Source: Mesobacillus maritimus
GTDB taxonomy: Bacteria; Bacillota; Bacilli; Bacillales; Cytobacillaceae
Direction: 5' to 3'
Length of the DNA stretch: 64,000 nucleotides
Assembly: GCF_019749255.1 (NCBI RefSeq)
Contig: NZ_JACWFH010000036.1
Location: 79,323 to 143,322 of the forward strand
The position numbers and the translations under genes were made by a program. Below the pieces are notes generated by a model. That model did not search any database. It was not told where the DNA came from and was given only the letters and a program-made list of their open reading frames with translations. Positions 1-9,569 of the stretch are shown here, in pieces; the first letter of the stretch is position 1; every line of letters starts with the position of its first letter.

Positions 1-63
1 GTACTGTTGAAGCCTTTTTATCTCTGCTTGCGCCCTTGGAACAGTTATTAGTTTTGTTGCCAT
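1..63 (-). CDS. 5' end of an unrecognised gene (partial)
   Basis: An ATG on the minus strand at 63-61 opens a frame that stays open to the left edge (21 codons, beginning MATKLITVPRAQAEIKRL). It is preceded by a good ribosome site, AAGGAAGTG, about 4 bases upstream. The visible peptide is basic and probably helical. Too little is present to assign a family. It would be transcribed leftward, away from the defence genes. Confidence 0.55.
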   Translation of the reverse strand, partial: MATKLITVPRAQAEIKRLQQY

Positions 64-89
64 AAATTCACTTCCTTAATGAGAGGAAA

Positions 90-177
90 TTCGACAAGTT
101 TCATTTTATTCCTTTCGACAACTTTTTGAAGGAATAGCTACAAAAAACTTTTAAATCTAATTCATGTGATTCGACAA
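90..177. repeat. three copies of TTCGACAA
   Basis: The octamer TTCGACAA occurs at 90-97, 114-121 and 170-177, just upstream of the leftward gene starting at 63. Direct repeats in a promoter region could be operator half-sites. No regulator is adjacent in view, so function is inferred only. Confidence 0.35.
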
Positions 178-269
178 TAGTATGTAATTCCCTTCCAGTA
201 TTTGTAGTGTCAATGGGTAAATAGTGGTAAAATTACATTATTATATCAAAATGTCAAGGGGATGGAGAA

Positions 270-493
270 ATGTCAAATTACGATTCATATTTAGATAATT
301 ATTAGAATAACTGAAGCAATTCATTGTCAATATGAATAGTAGACCGATATTATTTATTGGTTCTGGTTTCTCTCAAAGATACATTAACGCGCCTACTTGG
401 TCTGGTTTATTGAAACAGTTAATAGATGAAAATCCTGAAATTGATATGCCAATGCAGTTTTTTATTCAAGAACACGATGGAGATTACGCCTGA
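270..493 (+). pseudogene. remnant of a SIR2-domain (defence-type) protein
   Basis: An ATG at 270 follows the ribosome site AAGGGGATGGAG and encodes MSNYDSYLDNY before a stop. In another frame the text continues through LKQFIVNMNSRPILFIGSGF, then APTWSGLLKQL, ending at a TGA at 491-493. GSGFS followed by W-x-G-L-L is the NAD-binding start typical of SIR2-like domains found in bacterial anti-phage proteins; such proteins are normally several hundred residues. A stop, a frame change and loss of everything after about residue 70 show it is dead. It sits beside a restriction-modification locus, which fits decay of an earlier defence gene. An intact internal ATG frame at 332-493 would give only 53 residues. 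Confidence 0.7.
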
Positions 494-539
494 ACCAGAT
501 TTTCCAGGATAGTTTCTATGAAACATAAGATTTAATAGA

Positions 540-570
540 AAGAGCCTCTAATTTACTAGAGGCTCTTTTC
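540..570. terminator. terminator, probably bidirectional
   Basis: AGAGCCTCT at 541-549 pairs perfectly with AGAGGCTCT at 558-566 and is followed by TTTT. It lies between the SIR2 remnant and the 3' end of the leftward restriction gene. Confidence 0.7.
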
Positions 571-606
571 TTAGATTCTTTCACATTAAACATTTGAATG
601 CTACGT

Positions 607-2085
607 CTATTCCAACCCCTCATCCAACTGACTCAAAACATAACTATTATTCATCCAAAAACTCTGTTTTTGCATCCAGCGACCATCTTGGAGTTGCTCT
701 GCATCTGCATAGGATCCATCCCCAATCTTTTCTCCATTCTCGAGGATGTAAAAGCGTTTCTGGCTATGAGGACGAATATGAATAATGGGGTTCTCTCTTT
801 TACCAGGTAAGTTATTTTTGATGATGACCCCACTTGCTGTTTCTTTTTTAGTGAGCTTAATGCCATTCTGTACAACGGTACGAATCTTCTCCCAGCCATC
901 CTTTACCACTTCATCAAGGTCGGTTCGAGGCATGTTCCAGAGCTGACAGCCTTTCAGTTTGTAAAAGTCACCGTCTTTTTTGAATACTACAAATAAAAAT
1001 CTTGTTTCTTCGAAATAAGAATATAGGGTGGAATCTTCCCAGTCTTCATTTACAAACTCCATGAGTTTCATTGGAGGTAAGGGACTGCTTTCACGCATTG
1101 TACCATTCTTCTCCAAGCGAATGGCTTTGACGACAATATTTGCCTTTATAAATTCTTGTGCTCTATTCGATTTTATCCCGAGCATTCTATAGGCTAAATC
1201 AATCCATTGCGATTTATTATTATTGTAATCTCGTTCGAATATTTCACATAGTTCTTTGTCGGTCTGTCCTACATAAGCGTTGATTTTTGAGATTATAAGC
1301 TGCTCAAAGGTTGTGTGTTCCAGTTCAGATACGTCCCTAATAATCGGCTCATATGTATCAACATCTTGAACAATATACTTGTTTAGAACATAGGTCATGT
1401 AGGAGTTCTTGAAGCAAAACGCTCGTTTTCGTGCAGGGATATCTGGTGCATAATATTGTGGTACGGTGCTTTTCAGGGCAGTTGAGCCTTTTGTACAGGC
1501 GCCCAGGTACATCGTATCTCCCTCAGATAGTTCATGGGCTTGGCCGTTTTGAATTTTGCTTACGATTTTTTCGTAATCCTCTTTTATTATTCTCATATCT
1601 TCTTTTGGCGGGGAAAATAGCTTTACATAATCAATCGGGTAGTACAAATTTTTCTCTAACTCTTTATTACGAAGATAATACACTAGCAGGATAATGTTAA
1701 TTTTATCAAGGACATGAGAAGTAGAGAAGTCTATCTCGATTGGTTGGTCATAGCCAATCATCGTAATAACTAAGCGCTCACCGGCACGGATTTTGCCGCT
1801 TTTTAACCTTTCATATGGAGTCGCCTTCAATTCAACCCCGGCTTCAAAAAAATCTGCTTGTTGATCACTATTGGCTTTATAGCCAAAATAAATCTCTTCA
1901 AGAAGATTCCCTAGTCCACCTTTTCGTCTCGGATTCCCATATTTGTCAATGATTTCTGTTTTGGTATCGTAACTTAAATTGGCTTCCTGGATAACATCCA
2001 TAAACGTTTTCCCGATGAGTCGTTGACCATATTGTTCAATGCTTAAGGGGTCAGTTTCATCATATGGGGTGAAGCTTTCCGACAT
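607..2085 (-). CDS. Sau3AI/MutH-family restriction endonuclease (probable GATC)
   Basis: This 492-residue protein is predicted to cut unmethylated GATC DNA. Residues 55-92 carry the MutH/Sau3AI core: KGGLGNLLEE, then ADFFEAGVELK, giving D78-x6-E85-x-K87, the spacing of the catalytic D/E-x-K of MutH. Family knowledge: Sau3AI is about 490 residues with a catalytic N-terminal and a related allosteric C-terminal half; the length matches. The open frame extends to 2214, but the ATG at 2085 has GGAGTG 7 bases upstream and begins MSESFTPYDE, so that start was chosen. Its partner methyltransferase is at 9601-10848, separated by three helicase-type genes that are transcribed divergently from it. GATC specificity is inferred from the family. 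Confidence 0.9.
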   Translation of the reverse strand: MSESFTPYDETDPLSIEQYGQRLIGKTFMDVIQEANLSYDTKTEIIDKYGNPRRKGGLGNLLEEIYFGYKANSDQQADFFEAGVELKATPYERLKSGKIRAGERLVITMIGYDQPIEIDFSTSHVLDKINIILLVYYLRNKELEKNLYYPIDYVKLFSPPKEDMRIIKEDYEKIVSKIQNGQAHELSEGDTMYLGACTKGSTALKSTVPQYYAPDIPARKRAFCFKNSYMTYVLNKYIVQDVDTYEPIIRDVSELEHTTFEQLIISKINAYVGQTDKELCEIFERDYNNNKSQWIDLAYRMLGIKSNRAQEFIKANIVVKAIRLEKNGTMRESSPLPPMKLMEFVNEDWEDSTLYSYFEETRFLFVVFKKDGDFYKLKGCQLWNMPRTDLDEVVKDGWEKIRTVVQNGIKLTKKETASGVIIKNNLPGKRENPIIHIRPHSQKRFYILENGEKIGDGSYADAEQLQDGRWMQKQSFWMNNSYVLSQLDEGLE

Positions 2086-2298
2086 TTTGTTCACTCCATT
2101 CGGTGTTTTCAATGCATTACATTCAAAATTTTTACAATTTAATAGGAATTTGTAATACCTAAATATTACCATAATTTCCAAACTCAGAAAATAGTAGATT
2201 TCTTGACTATTCAATCATGCCATCAAAGTAGCTTTGCCGTTACAACCTCACTTCCCCAAATCCACAGCATAATCCTAGGCTTAACCAAAAAGGTATAT

Positions 2299-2304
2299 TA
2301 TAAT
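2299..2304 (+). promoter_or_regulatory. -10 box of the helicase operon
   Basis: TATAAT at 2299-2304 lies 47 bases before the TTG start at 2351. No good -35 is visible. The box overlaps an upstream in-frame ATG at 2303, which argues that this ATG is not translated and that the downstream TTG with AGAGAGGGG is the real start. Confidence 0.5.
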
Positions 2305-2350
2305 GGAAATATGTGCTATTTCGACAGTTTTTTTAGAGAGGGGATTCATC

Positions 2351-4852
2351 TTGGATCAACAGATTGAATACTCGTATGTGATGTTTGCCGATTCCTACGA
2401 AATTGAACGGGAACAGGACTTGCTGTACCGTTTGCTCAAGCAGGGCATCAAAGTTCTTTTGTTTACGAATCGGGAACTTCACTTATCAGTACCAGAAGAA
2501 GAATTACATGCCTTTAAAAAGGCGAAGTTGTTTCACCTAATGATTGCAGACTCCCCGATAGTGGAAAAAATCGTGATTGCGGATGGAAAACCATCTGAAG
2601 AGTTGAATCGAATTGTAACCGCTTTTCCGAAATTTAATATCGAACAATATAAAATTGAGCATGCTCCTTTTGATGAAAATATCATGGTTAAAGCTGGAGC
2701 GGGGACAGGAAAAACAACGGTGATGGTCGACCGCGTCCTTTATCTATTATTAAAAGCAAAAGTGAAACCATCGGAAATTGTGATGATCACCTTTACAAGA
2801 GATGCGGCTCAAAACATGTTGAAAAAGTTGAGAGAGCAAATGCTTTTGCGTTCAAAGGCAACAGGGGCGACAGTATTCCTGTCCTTGCTTGAACAACTAA
2901 ACGAAATGACCATTACGACCATCCACTCTTTTTCGAAAGCATTGTTAAAAGAACTAGGTTCCCTTCGAGGATTTGGATTGAACCTTCAGCTTCGTAGTTT
3001 TAAGACCGAAAAGAAAAAGTGGATTGAGGAAGAATTAAATGATTATTTCGAAGCAGAGCTAGCGAAAAAGGATTTAACTATTGAGGCGATGATGAGCCCA
3101 TTAAGATTTTACGAGCTCATCGATACCATCTATGATTTCTGGGAAAAGTTCGAGCAAAAAGGGTTTTCTTCGGAAGAAATAAAGAACGTGGATTTTGGTC
3201 AGGCTTCACCTGGTCATGAACGATTGAATGATTTGATACAAACCGTGATTCAAAAAGTCGAGGAACGGTTTACTTCTGAAAAAGAAATTCAAAATGCGGT
3301 CATGATGAATGACCTAACACGACAGATTGATCTGATTAGAAAAAATTATGGAGCAGAAGCTTTTAAATCATTATCCACGAAAATATCTTATTTATTTGTG
3401 GATGAGTTTCAGGATAGTGATGATGTTCAGATTCGCCTGATTGCAACCATACAAGAGGCCTTTTCATCCAATCTTTTGGTTGTTGGAGATACAAAGCAAT
3501 CCATCTACCGATTTAGGGGAGCGAATCATACGGCCTTTGATCTATTAAAGGAAGCCCTAAGCTTGCGCGGGATATCAATCAATGATGAAGATTATTATTT
3601 AAATAAAAACTATCGTACCACAGTAGAATTATTAAACCAAATGGATTCCTTTTTTACCTGGTGGGGGGAGGAAGAGTTCCTTCAATATCATGGGGAGAAA
3701 GACCGTTTGGAAGGCATGAAACATGGGCAGGAAGAAGAGCCTTTAGTTCTATTAAATAAGCGCGAAGATACAAAGGAAAATATGAAAAACAATATTATGC
3801 CTTTTATCAAAGAGCGCTTTAAAGGCATTCAAAAACTCAATGCTTCCTTAAAACCTGGAGATGAGCCTGAGCAGCTAGCTGTGTTAACACGAACCATTGA
3901 TGAGGCAAGAATGGTGAATACTTGGTGTGCGAAGGAAGGATTACCTACAAAACTTAAGGTTGGAGGCGGATTCTTTCTTACAAAGGCTGTGCGGCAGTTT
4001 CATTCTCTTGTTCTAGCACTCCTGTTTCCGAATGACGGCAAATACATCGCCAATCTGTTAGATGGTCCCTATGGACAGGTGCAGACGTACATGCTCCCGA
4101 AACTGCTTGAAGCAGGACGTTATTCTACCAAAACGGTTGAAACGCTTAAAAGTGCAACTTCATTTGACTTTGAAAAATATCAACATCTATTAAGCTTTCA
4201 ACCTATATTAGCTGTGTTGCGCACTTGTATTCAGGATCGAAAGCCATATAACTGGGTTTACTCTCGAAAATTAGATGAACTTCGCGAAGCTTACGGAGAT
4301 GAATACCCAGAGGATAAGTTAATCAAAGAGGCGCAAGATGAAACTCGCAGATATGAGCTTACGGTTGGAAAATTATTTGAAATGCTCCACCAGCGCTTTT
4401 CTGAAGATTTCCTGTCGTTGAACCAAATCGCGGAATGGCTGCATGTTCAAATCGCTACCAACCGTGACGAAGAAGAAATAGAATCTGAACAAAGTAGTGG
4501 CGGGCTGGACCATGTACATATCTTAACAGCCCACCGGGCAAAAGGGCTAGAGTACCATACGGTAATTCTGCCATTTACCGAAAGGCCGTTTACGACTTCC
4601 TTTAGTAAGATCATTTTTGATGATAAAAAGGAAAGGACCGGGTGGGCGATACAAAAGCCAGGCTATGAAATCCGGCATAATCAATACTTTACTCAGCTTT
4701 CTTCTCATGATGAACGAGAGTCGATTCGTGAGGAAACCAGGCTTTTATACGTGGCGATGACACGAGCGAAACACAATTTGATTTTAATACGCAATTTAAA
4801 AAATGACGCATTTCATTGGACCTGGTCCAAACTACTGACACAATTTAGATAG
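2351..4852 (+). CDS. UvrD/AddA-like SF1 helicase, first gene of helicase trio
   Basis: An 833-residue SF1 DNA helicase. Walker A is GAGTGKTT near residues 115-122; Walker B LFVDEFQDSDD near 348; motif III GDTKQSIYRFRGA near 378; motif V AHRAKGLEYH near 723; motif VI YVAMTRAKHN near 800. All key residues for ATP-driven 3'-5' unwinding are present. The first 100 residues are not part of the helicase core and were not recognised. The TTG at 2351 is preferred because AGAGAGGGG precedes it and the upstream ATG at 2303 overlaps a -10 box. No RecB-type nuclease motif is visible at the C-terminus, unlike true AddA. The next gene begins 10 bases after the stop, so the two are translationally close. 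Confidence 0.85.
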   Translation: MDQQIEYSYVMFADSYEIEREQDLLYRLLKQGIKVLLFTNRELHLSVPEEELHAFKKAKLFHLMIADSPIVEKIVIADGKPSEELNRIVTAFPKFNIEQYKIEHAPFDENIMVKAGAGTGKTTVMVDRVLYLLLKAKVKPSEIVMITFTRDAAQNMLKKLREQMLLRSKATGATVFLSLLEQLNEMTITTIHSFSKALLKELGSLRGFGLNLQLRSFKTEKKKWIEEELNDYFEAELAKKDLTIEAMMSPLRFYELIDTIYDFWEKFEQKGFSSEEIKNVDFGQASPGHERLNDLIQTVIQKVEERFTSEKEIQNAVMMNDLTRQIDLIRKNYGAEAFKSLSTKISYLFVDEFQDSDDVQIRLIATIQEAFSSNLLVVGDTKQSIYRFRGANHTAFDLLKEALSLRGISINDEDYYLNKNYRTTVELLNQMDSFFTWWGEEEFLQYHGEKDRLEGMKHGQEEEPLVLLNKREDTKENMKNNIMPFIKERFKGIQKLNASLKPGDEPEQLAVLTRTIDEARMVNTWCAKEGLPTKLKVGGGFFLTKAVRQFHSLVLALLFPNDGKYIANLLDGPYGQVQTYMLPKLLEAGRYSTKTVETLKSATSFDFEKYQHLLSFQPILAVLRTCIQDRKPYNWVYSRKLDELREAYGDEYPEDKLIKEAQDETRRYELTVGKLFEMLHQRFSEDFLSLNQIAEWLHVQIATNRDEEEIESEQSSGGLDHVHILTAHRAKGLEYHTVILPFTERPFTTSFSKIIFDDKKERTGWAIQKPGYEIRHNQYFTQLSSHDERESIREETRLLYVAMTRAKHNLILIRNLKNDAFHWTWSKLLTQFR

Positions 4853-4862
4853 GGTGATGAAT

Positions 4863-7535
4863 ATGAGTGGGAATGTCAGTGTTTTAACTTATGAAAATCC
4901 TTATACCTTTGCGCAAAAACCTGAGTTCCAGCCATATATCAACTGTCCGCAAATCTGTGCTACACAATCATTGAAGTATGGTGTAAAAGAGGGCATTGGT
5001 CTAAAAAATGTCACTTCAGCGGGAGAAATCGTTGATCTATTTTACCCGAATTGGAATCTTTCAGAGAACCGATTTATTCAGTATGCACAGCTTTCTGACA
5101 TCTTACGAAACTGGAACGATCCTCGTCACCCAAAGGTGATTCGTTCCTTCAAGCGAAATAAATTAAATTTATTGATTACCATGCGAAATTTCACCGAAAT
5201 AGGGTTAACACCGTTCGATCTACGGCCGTACACCACGAAGGTCGAGGAAGACCTGTTTTGTGACGTTTGGGAAACGTTACTGCCTTATTTTGCAGATGAT
5301 ATGACGAGAGCAAAAGGAAAGATTATGACGCTGGAGCAGGTTCGGGCAGTGTTTCAAAAAGCTGAAGTCCCAATGGTTAACGATACCGTAGTGCTTCATG
5401 GGTTCTATTATATTTCACCTGTTCAGCATTACCTATTTACAAAGTGGAAGGAACTAGGCATCAAGCTTGTTTTTCTGAATTTATATCATGGTGATTATCC
5501 ATCAGTCTTTTCGTTTCTCGAGGAAAATTTCTCTGAAACCTATGGCTGGGCTAGAAAAGAAGATTGGAAGATGATGAGGGATGAAGAGGCTTTTAATGGT
5601 CTTCATTTTGCCTCGCGTTTTCAAGGGAATCCAGGCGTACCGCTTAACCGGGAGGGTATATCAGAAAAGCCTTATGAATATATGGTTGAATTTGTCGATG
5701 ATATAAAAGAAGATGTTCACTACGTTTCTCCTAACAGAGACGAATTAAAGGAGCGGATTCGTGAGTTCCGGCCGAATTCTTTCTTAAAAGAGCGTCATTT
5801 CCTTGCTTATCCAATTGGCCAATATCTCCTCCACCTTCATTCTGTATGGAATGAGGACGAACAAGATTATCTATTAACTGATAAGATCCTGCTTGAATCC
5901 TTTGCTTCTGGATGGTTGGAGTCAGAGGGGGAAAATGCTCGGGACTATACGGCCCATCTAAAATCTGTTCTTCCTTACTTTTCAAACTGTCGAACTGCGG
6001 ATGAGTGGTTGAATCAATTTGAAACATTGATGGATGCAAAGCGATCTTCCATTCAGGCTTTTAAAAAATATAGCTTGAAGAGAAACGATTTTATGGAGGC
6101 TGTTCGGGTAAGTCCTGTTTTACGCTTTTCGTACTTTTCTGTGCCGATGCGTGCTTTGAAAAAAATGCAGTTCTTCTTGCAGAAGCTTGTTGATAATGCC
6201 AAATGGTTGGTTGATATAAAAGAAGAAAGAATTCAAATTAAAACTCATTTCCAGCGCATTCAACAGCTTCTTGAAGATTCTAATCTGAAAAGTTCCCTTG
6301 CAAACGAAATGGAACGAAAGCTTGTTGATCAGCTAGAGGAGTTGCTCACACAGCCTATTCATGATGATCAGCGTTATCATGTTGGCGATTTATCTGACGC
6401 CATTATCGTTTTTTTAAGAACCGGCTTGGAGGATCCAAATCAAAACGAATTAGGTTCGCTTGACTTTCCACCTAGTGAACCCGGAGAAGAAGGAGAGAAA
6501 GCGGAAGAGGATAATGGCAATGCTAAACAGCTCCACCTCTTCAAAATGGCCGATCTCGATGGACTCATTTTACGTGAGGACCTGAAAGAACTCCATTTAT
6601 GCGGGATGGATGAACAGCATTTCCCAGAAACCTCAACGCCGATGCCTTGGCCATTATCGTTTGAATTGATTACCAACCTACATAACAATTCCGCTGATAT
6701 GTATGTGTTCCGTAAACGTCATTCTTTAGCTTTTTCACGCTATTTATTTTATGTGGCGTTATGTTCTAAGCAACAGATTCGTTTATCATGGGTAAAGAAT
6801 TGGAATGAATATGAGAATCTTGATCCCTCAATCTATATTCAGGTTTTGGATCTTAAAAATGACGGGCAAGAAAGTGCGGGTCAGTATCAGTACATCGAAC
6901 CGACTGCTACTCCAGAGGATGTTGAGATTTCTACCGTACAAAAAAGACTAGCTACCCTCCCGCAAGAAGAATTTGCGGAAATGAGTATTTGTAAAAAGCG
7001 GTTTTCCTATAGCACGCTGGTGGACGGCTTTTCTAGTTTCCATAGCCATTTTCATCAAGGTTTTTTAATTGGAAATTTGGTGAAAATTTATGCGTCAATC
7101 GGGAAAACGAAAACGGAGATTATCGAAATGCTTGAGACGATGTTCCCGTACCAGACAGAAATTAGTTTAAGGACGATTGTAGATCAGAATATGAATGAGG
7201 ACTATGTCGCTGGAATGCGAAAATATGGGCTGGACAAGCGGCGTAAGTACAATGGAATTGATTATCCAGAAAGCATGCTGTATTTTCAGTTTCTGACCCA
7301 TCGTGGTGCATTTCAAAATGAACGTTGGCAAGGTGCCTTTTCACCTCAATCTGGAGTCAGAAGGCAGAAAGCTGAATTGATCCAACAAATGGCGAACCAA
7401 AAGGGTGTGCTCGCTGAAGCCACTCCGTCAGAATTCTGTAAACTATGTCCACATGAGGCCTATTGTGAAGAGGCTTATTATGCGGTTGATATTTCAAAAA
7501 AGGGATTTGATGATCATGATGCAGCAGGAGTCTAG
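4863..7535 (+). CDS. AddB/RecC-like protein with C-terminal Cys cluster
   Basis: An 890-residue protein without a Walker A motif. Near residue 577, LKELHLCGMDEQHFPE resembles the 'v-l-G-l-n-x-g-x-f-P' strand of AddB/RecC, and near 626 RYLFYVALCSKQQIRLSW matches the following degenerate helicase motif VI region. Near 858-867 the CKLCPHEAYC cluster resembles the Cys ligands closing AddB-type PD-(D/E)XK domains. I could not find the G-x-x-D-R-x-D / D-Y-K catalytic strings, so nuclease activity is unproven. The start is ATG 4863, with AGGGTG 6 bases upstream. It follows the helicase by 10 bases and overlaps the next gene by 26, so the three are one operon. Likely partner of one or both helicases in an AddAB-like end-processing complex (inference). 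Confidence 0.7.
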   Translation: MSGNVSVLTYENPYTFAQKPEFQPYINCPQICATQSLKYGVKEGIGLKNVTSAGEIVDLFYPNWNLSENRFIQYAQLSDILRNWNDPRHPKVIRSFKRNKLNLLITMRNFTEIGLTPFDLRPYTTKVEEDLFCDVWETLLPYFADDMTRAKGKIMTLEQVRAVFQKAEVPMVNDTVVLHGFYYISPVQHYLFTKWKELGIKLVFLNLYHGDYPSVFSFLEENFSETYGWARKEDWKMMRDEEAFNGLHFASRFQGNPGVPLNREGISEKPYEYMVEFVDDIKEDVHYVSPNRDELKERIREFRPNSFLKERHFLAYPIGQYLLHLHSVWNEDEQDYLLTDKILLESFASGWLESEGENARDYTAHLKSVLPYFSNCRTADEWLNQFETLMDAKRSSIQAFKKYSLKRNDFMEAVRVSPVLRFSYFSVPMRALKKMQFFLQKLVDNAKWLVDIKEERIQIKTHFQRIQQLLEDSNLKSSLANEMERKLVDQLEELLTQPIHDDQRYHVGDLSDAIIVFLRTGLEDPNQNELGSLDFPPSEPGEEGEKAEEDNGNAKQLHLFKMADLDGLILREDLKELHLCGMDEQHFPETSTPMPWPLSFELITNLHNNSADMYVFRKRHSLAFSRYLFYVALCSKQQIRLSWVKNWNEYENLDPSIYIQVLDLKNDGQESAGQYQYIEPTATPEDVEISTVQKRLATLPQEEFAEMSICKKRFSYSTLVDGFSSFHSHFHQGFLIGNLVKIYASIGKTKTEIIEMLETMFPYQTEISLRTIVDQNMNEDYVAGMRKYGLDKRRKYNGIDYPESMLYFQFLTHRGAFQNERWQGAFSPQSGVRRQKAELIQQMANQKGVLAEATPSEFCKLCPHEAYCEEAYYAVDISKKGFDDHDAAGV

Positions 7536-9201
7536 CTCGAATAAACAGAAGTTTGATTATGCTTTTTCGATTCTGTCTGATGCTCTCGAAAATCCTCCAA
7601 GTATTGAGGCAGATATTTCCGACCAGACTGCTCAATTTCTTCGCAATATTGAATTAAGTGAAGAGCAAGAAAAGGTAGCGAAAATGAGTTCCACGCATCT
7701 GCTTGTAAAAGGAACGGCAGGGAGTGGGAAAAGTATTACGCTCCTAACAAGAATGATGCAAAAGATGTCTGAGGATTTCGGAAAGAAGTTTTTGTTTGTA
7801 TCGTTTAACCAAGAGCTTGTAAAAGATGCGGAAAACCGTTTTAAGCAGTCTGAATATTATGAGCAGCTCAAGAGTCACCATCATACCGTTCATTTTTATA
7901 CTTTTCATGAGCTGGCTTATCATCTATTAAAACCAATTCGTAAAGTACGTTTTTTCCAGACGAGTCACTATAACTTAAACCGCAATGAAGACAATGTTCG
8001 AGGAACGATGCTCCGGTTAATGGATTTACTAGAGACAGAGGAGTTTAAGAATCTGCCAAGCATTCATACGATAAAAAGGACAAGGAATACAGCGTTTCTT
8101 TACGATGAGTTTTCCTGGATGAAGGGGAATGGCTTTATTACGCTAGAAGATTATTTGAATTGTGAGCGCGTCGGGCGTGGGAAACTCCCTAATGTGTCCG
8201 TCAAGCAACGACGAACGATTTTTAGGTTGTTTGAATATTACCGTGAGGACCAGAAGAGGGACTTTTATAATCGAATTGACCGTGAAGATTATGCCTTACT
8301 AGTGATGGAGAATCTGCATCTGATTTTAAATAAGGATAAGTATGATCATATTTTTATTGATGAAGTGCAAGATTTGCAGCCGATGCAATTGCGGGTACTG
8401 GTCAATATAAATAAAGGAACATTAACGTTAAGTGGCGATGAGCGGCAACGCATTTATAAAAGTAGCCCTTTTTCCTATCGTGCTCTAGGCATTAATGTTC
8501 AAAGCGGTAATAATGTTGTGTTGAAGCGAAACTGGAGATCGACCTACCAAATCATGAAACTCGCGAACTCCCTTCAGTTCTCTCGGTCCCAAGAGGACTC
8601 TAAGTATGATGACGAGAAATACTTCCCAAGACAAGGGGATAAACCGATTATTCAAGCGTTTCCGGATCACACAAGAATGCTAAATGCCGTTGGGAACAAA
8701 ATCTTGGAAATACATGAAAGGGTACCAAAGGCAACATTTGCTGTCATTCATCGTCAACATAATACACAACAAGAACAACATATGAGAACTTTCCTTGGAC
8801 GATTCTTTTCTATTAAAACATACATTAAAAAAATCGATGGCCCACCGGAGGAGAGGAAGAGAGGTCCTGAAGTGTTTTTCCTAGAAGCGAAAACAACGAA
8901 AGGTCTCGAGTTTGACTATGTGTTCATCATTGATTTTCATAAGGATTTTTACCCACATCGGGATGAAATTGAAAACTTAAAAAAGAAAAAGACCGTCACT
9001 TCAAGAGACTTTGATGATGATAAAAGAGAGATTGAAGAAAAGGAAAAAAGAATTCTCTATGTTTCTTTAACTAGGACAAAACAAGCCGTTTTTCTTTATT
9101 TTGCAACACAAAGAGAGCCAGAGGAGTTGATTTCTTCCTTTGTGAAGGATTTCAATCCACGTGACTATGAGGCTAAGGGATTTCGGAAGACGATGGTATA
9201 A
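7510..9201 (+). CDS. second UvrD-like SF1 helicase
   Basis: A 563-residue SF1 helicase. Walker A GTAGSGKS is near residues 66-73; Walker B HIFIDEVQDLQPMQL near 280; GDERQRIYKSSP near 307; motif V TTKGLEFDYVF near 460; motif VI LYVSLTRTKQA near 516. It is shorter than UvrD/PcrA (about 720) and resembles the compact helicases of defence loci. The open frame begins at 7405, inside the preceding gene. ATG 7510 was chosen because AAAAAGGGA lies just upstream; ATGs at 7516 and 7519 are also possible. The gene overlaps the AddB-like gene by 26 bases, implying coupled translation. A terminator follows at 9213. Confidence 0.85.
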   Translation: MIMMQQESSSNKQKFDYAFSILSDALENPPSIEADISDQTAQFLRNIELSEEQEKVAKMSSTHLLVKGTAGSGKSITLLTRMMQKMSEDFGKKFLFVSFNQELVKDAENRFKQSEYYEQLKSHHHTVHFYTFHELAYHLLKPIRKVRFFQTSHYNLNRNEDNVRGTMLRLMDLLETEEFKNLPSIHTIKRTRNTAFLYDEFSWMKGNGFITLEDYLNCERVGRGKLPNVSVKQRRTIFRLFEYYREDQKRDFYNRIDREDYALLVMENLHLILNKDKYDHIFIDEVQDLQPMQLRVLVNINKGTLTLSGDERQRIYKSSPFSYRALGINVQSGNNVVLKRNWRSTYQIMKLANSLQFSRSQEDSKYDDEKYFPRQGDKPIIQAFPDHTRMLNAVGNKILEIHERVPKATFAVIHRQHNTQQEQHMRTFLGRFFSIKTYIKKIDGPPEERKRGPEVFFLEAKTTKGLEFDYVFIIDFHKDFYPHRDEIENLKKKKTVTSRDFDDDKREIEEKEKRILYVSLTRTKQAVFLYFATQREPEELISSFVKDFNPRDYEAKGFRKTMV

Positions 9202-9212
9202 ATAATGGAAGA

Positions 9213-9250
9213 GGGACTTATCTGTTAGAGGGTAAGTTCCTTTTCTTTTC
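9213..9250 (+). terminator. terminator of the helicase operon
   Basis: GGGACTTA (9213-9220) pairs with TAAGTTCC (9233-9240) with one G-T wobble, followed by TTTTCTTTTC. It separates the helicase trio from the methyltransferase gene. Confidence 0.65.
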
Positions 9251-9569
9251 TCCTTTGCTCTATTTTATCCTGAAATATTTTTAAAAAAGAATAGAACAAA
9301 TGTTTCTGTTTGGGTATAATGGAAGATAAGGATAGATGACTTAGAGTGTAAAATACTACTATACTCTTTGTATATATGCCAACTGAAGGATCTTTTTTAT
9401 AATATTTTAAACTTTTATTGGAACTGAATTTATCTAGTTTTTGTGATAAGATAGTCTAATGTAACTCTTAAGGTATGGAGTAGTGTTTTCTTTATTTATA
9501 GAAGTCTTTATTATTATTGGTTGTTGTTTAATGACCAGTTGAATTTTTACGATATTATCTTATTTCTTA
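9251..9569. other. intergenic, no gene seen
   Basis: AT-rich leader before the methyltransferase gene. No open frame of note and no convincing -35/-10 pair was found. The heptamer GGTATGG at 9472 is the partial complement of ATACC at 9580-9584. Confidence 0.4.

Noticed and set aside
2086..2214. Longer start (ATG 2214) for the restriction enzyme
   Set aside because: The extra 43 residues are low-complexity with no ribosome site; ATG 2085 has GGAGTG and gives the normal family length.
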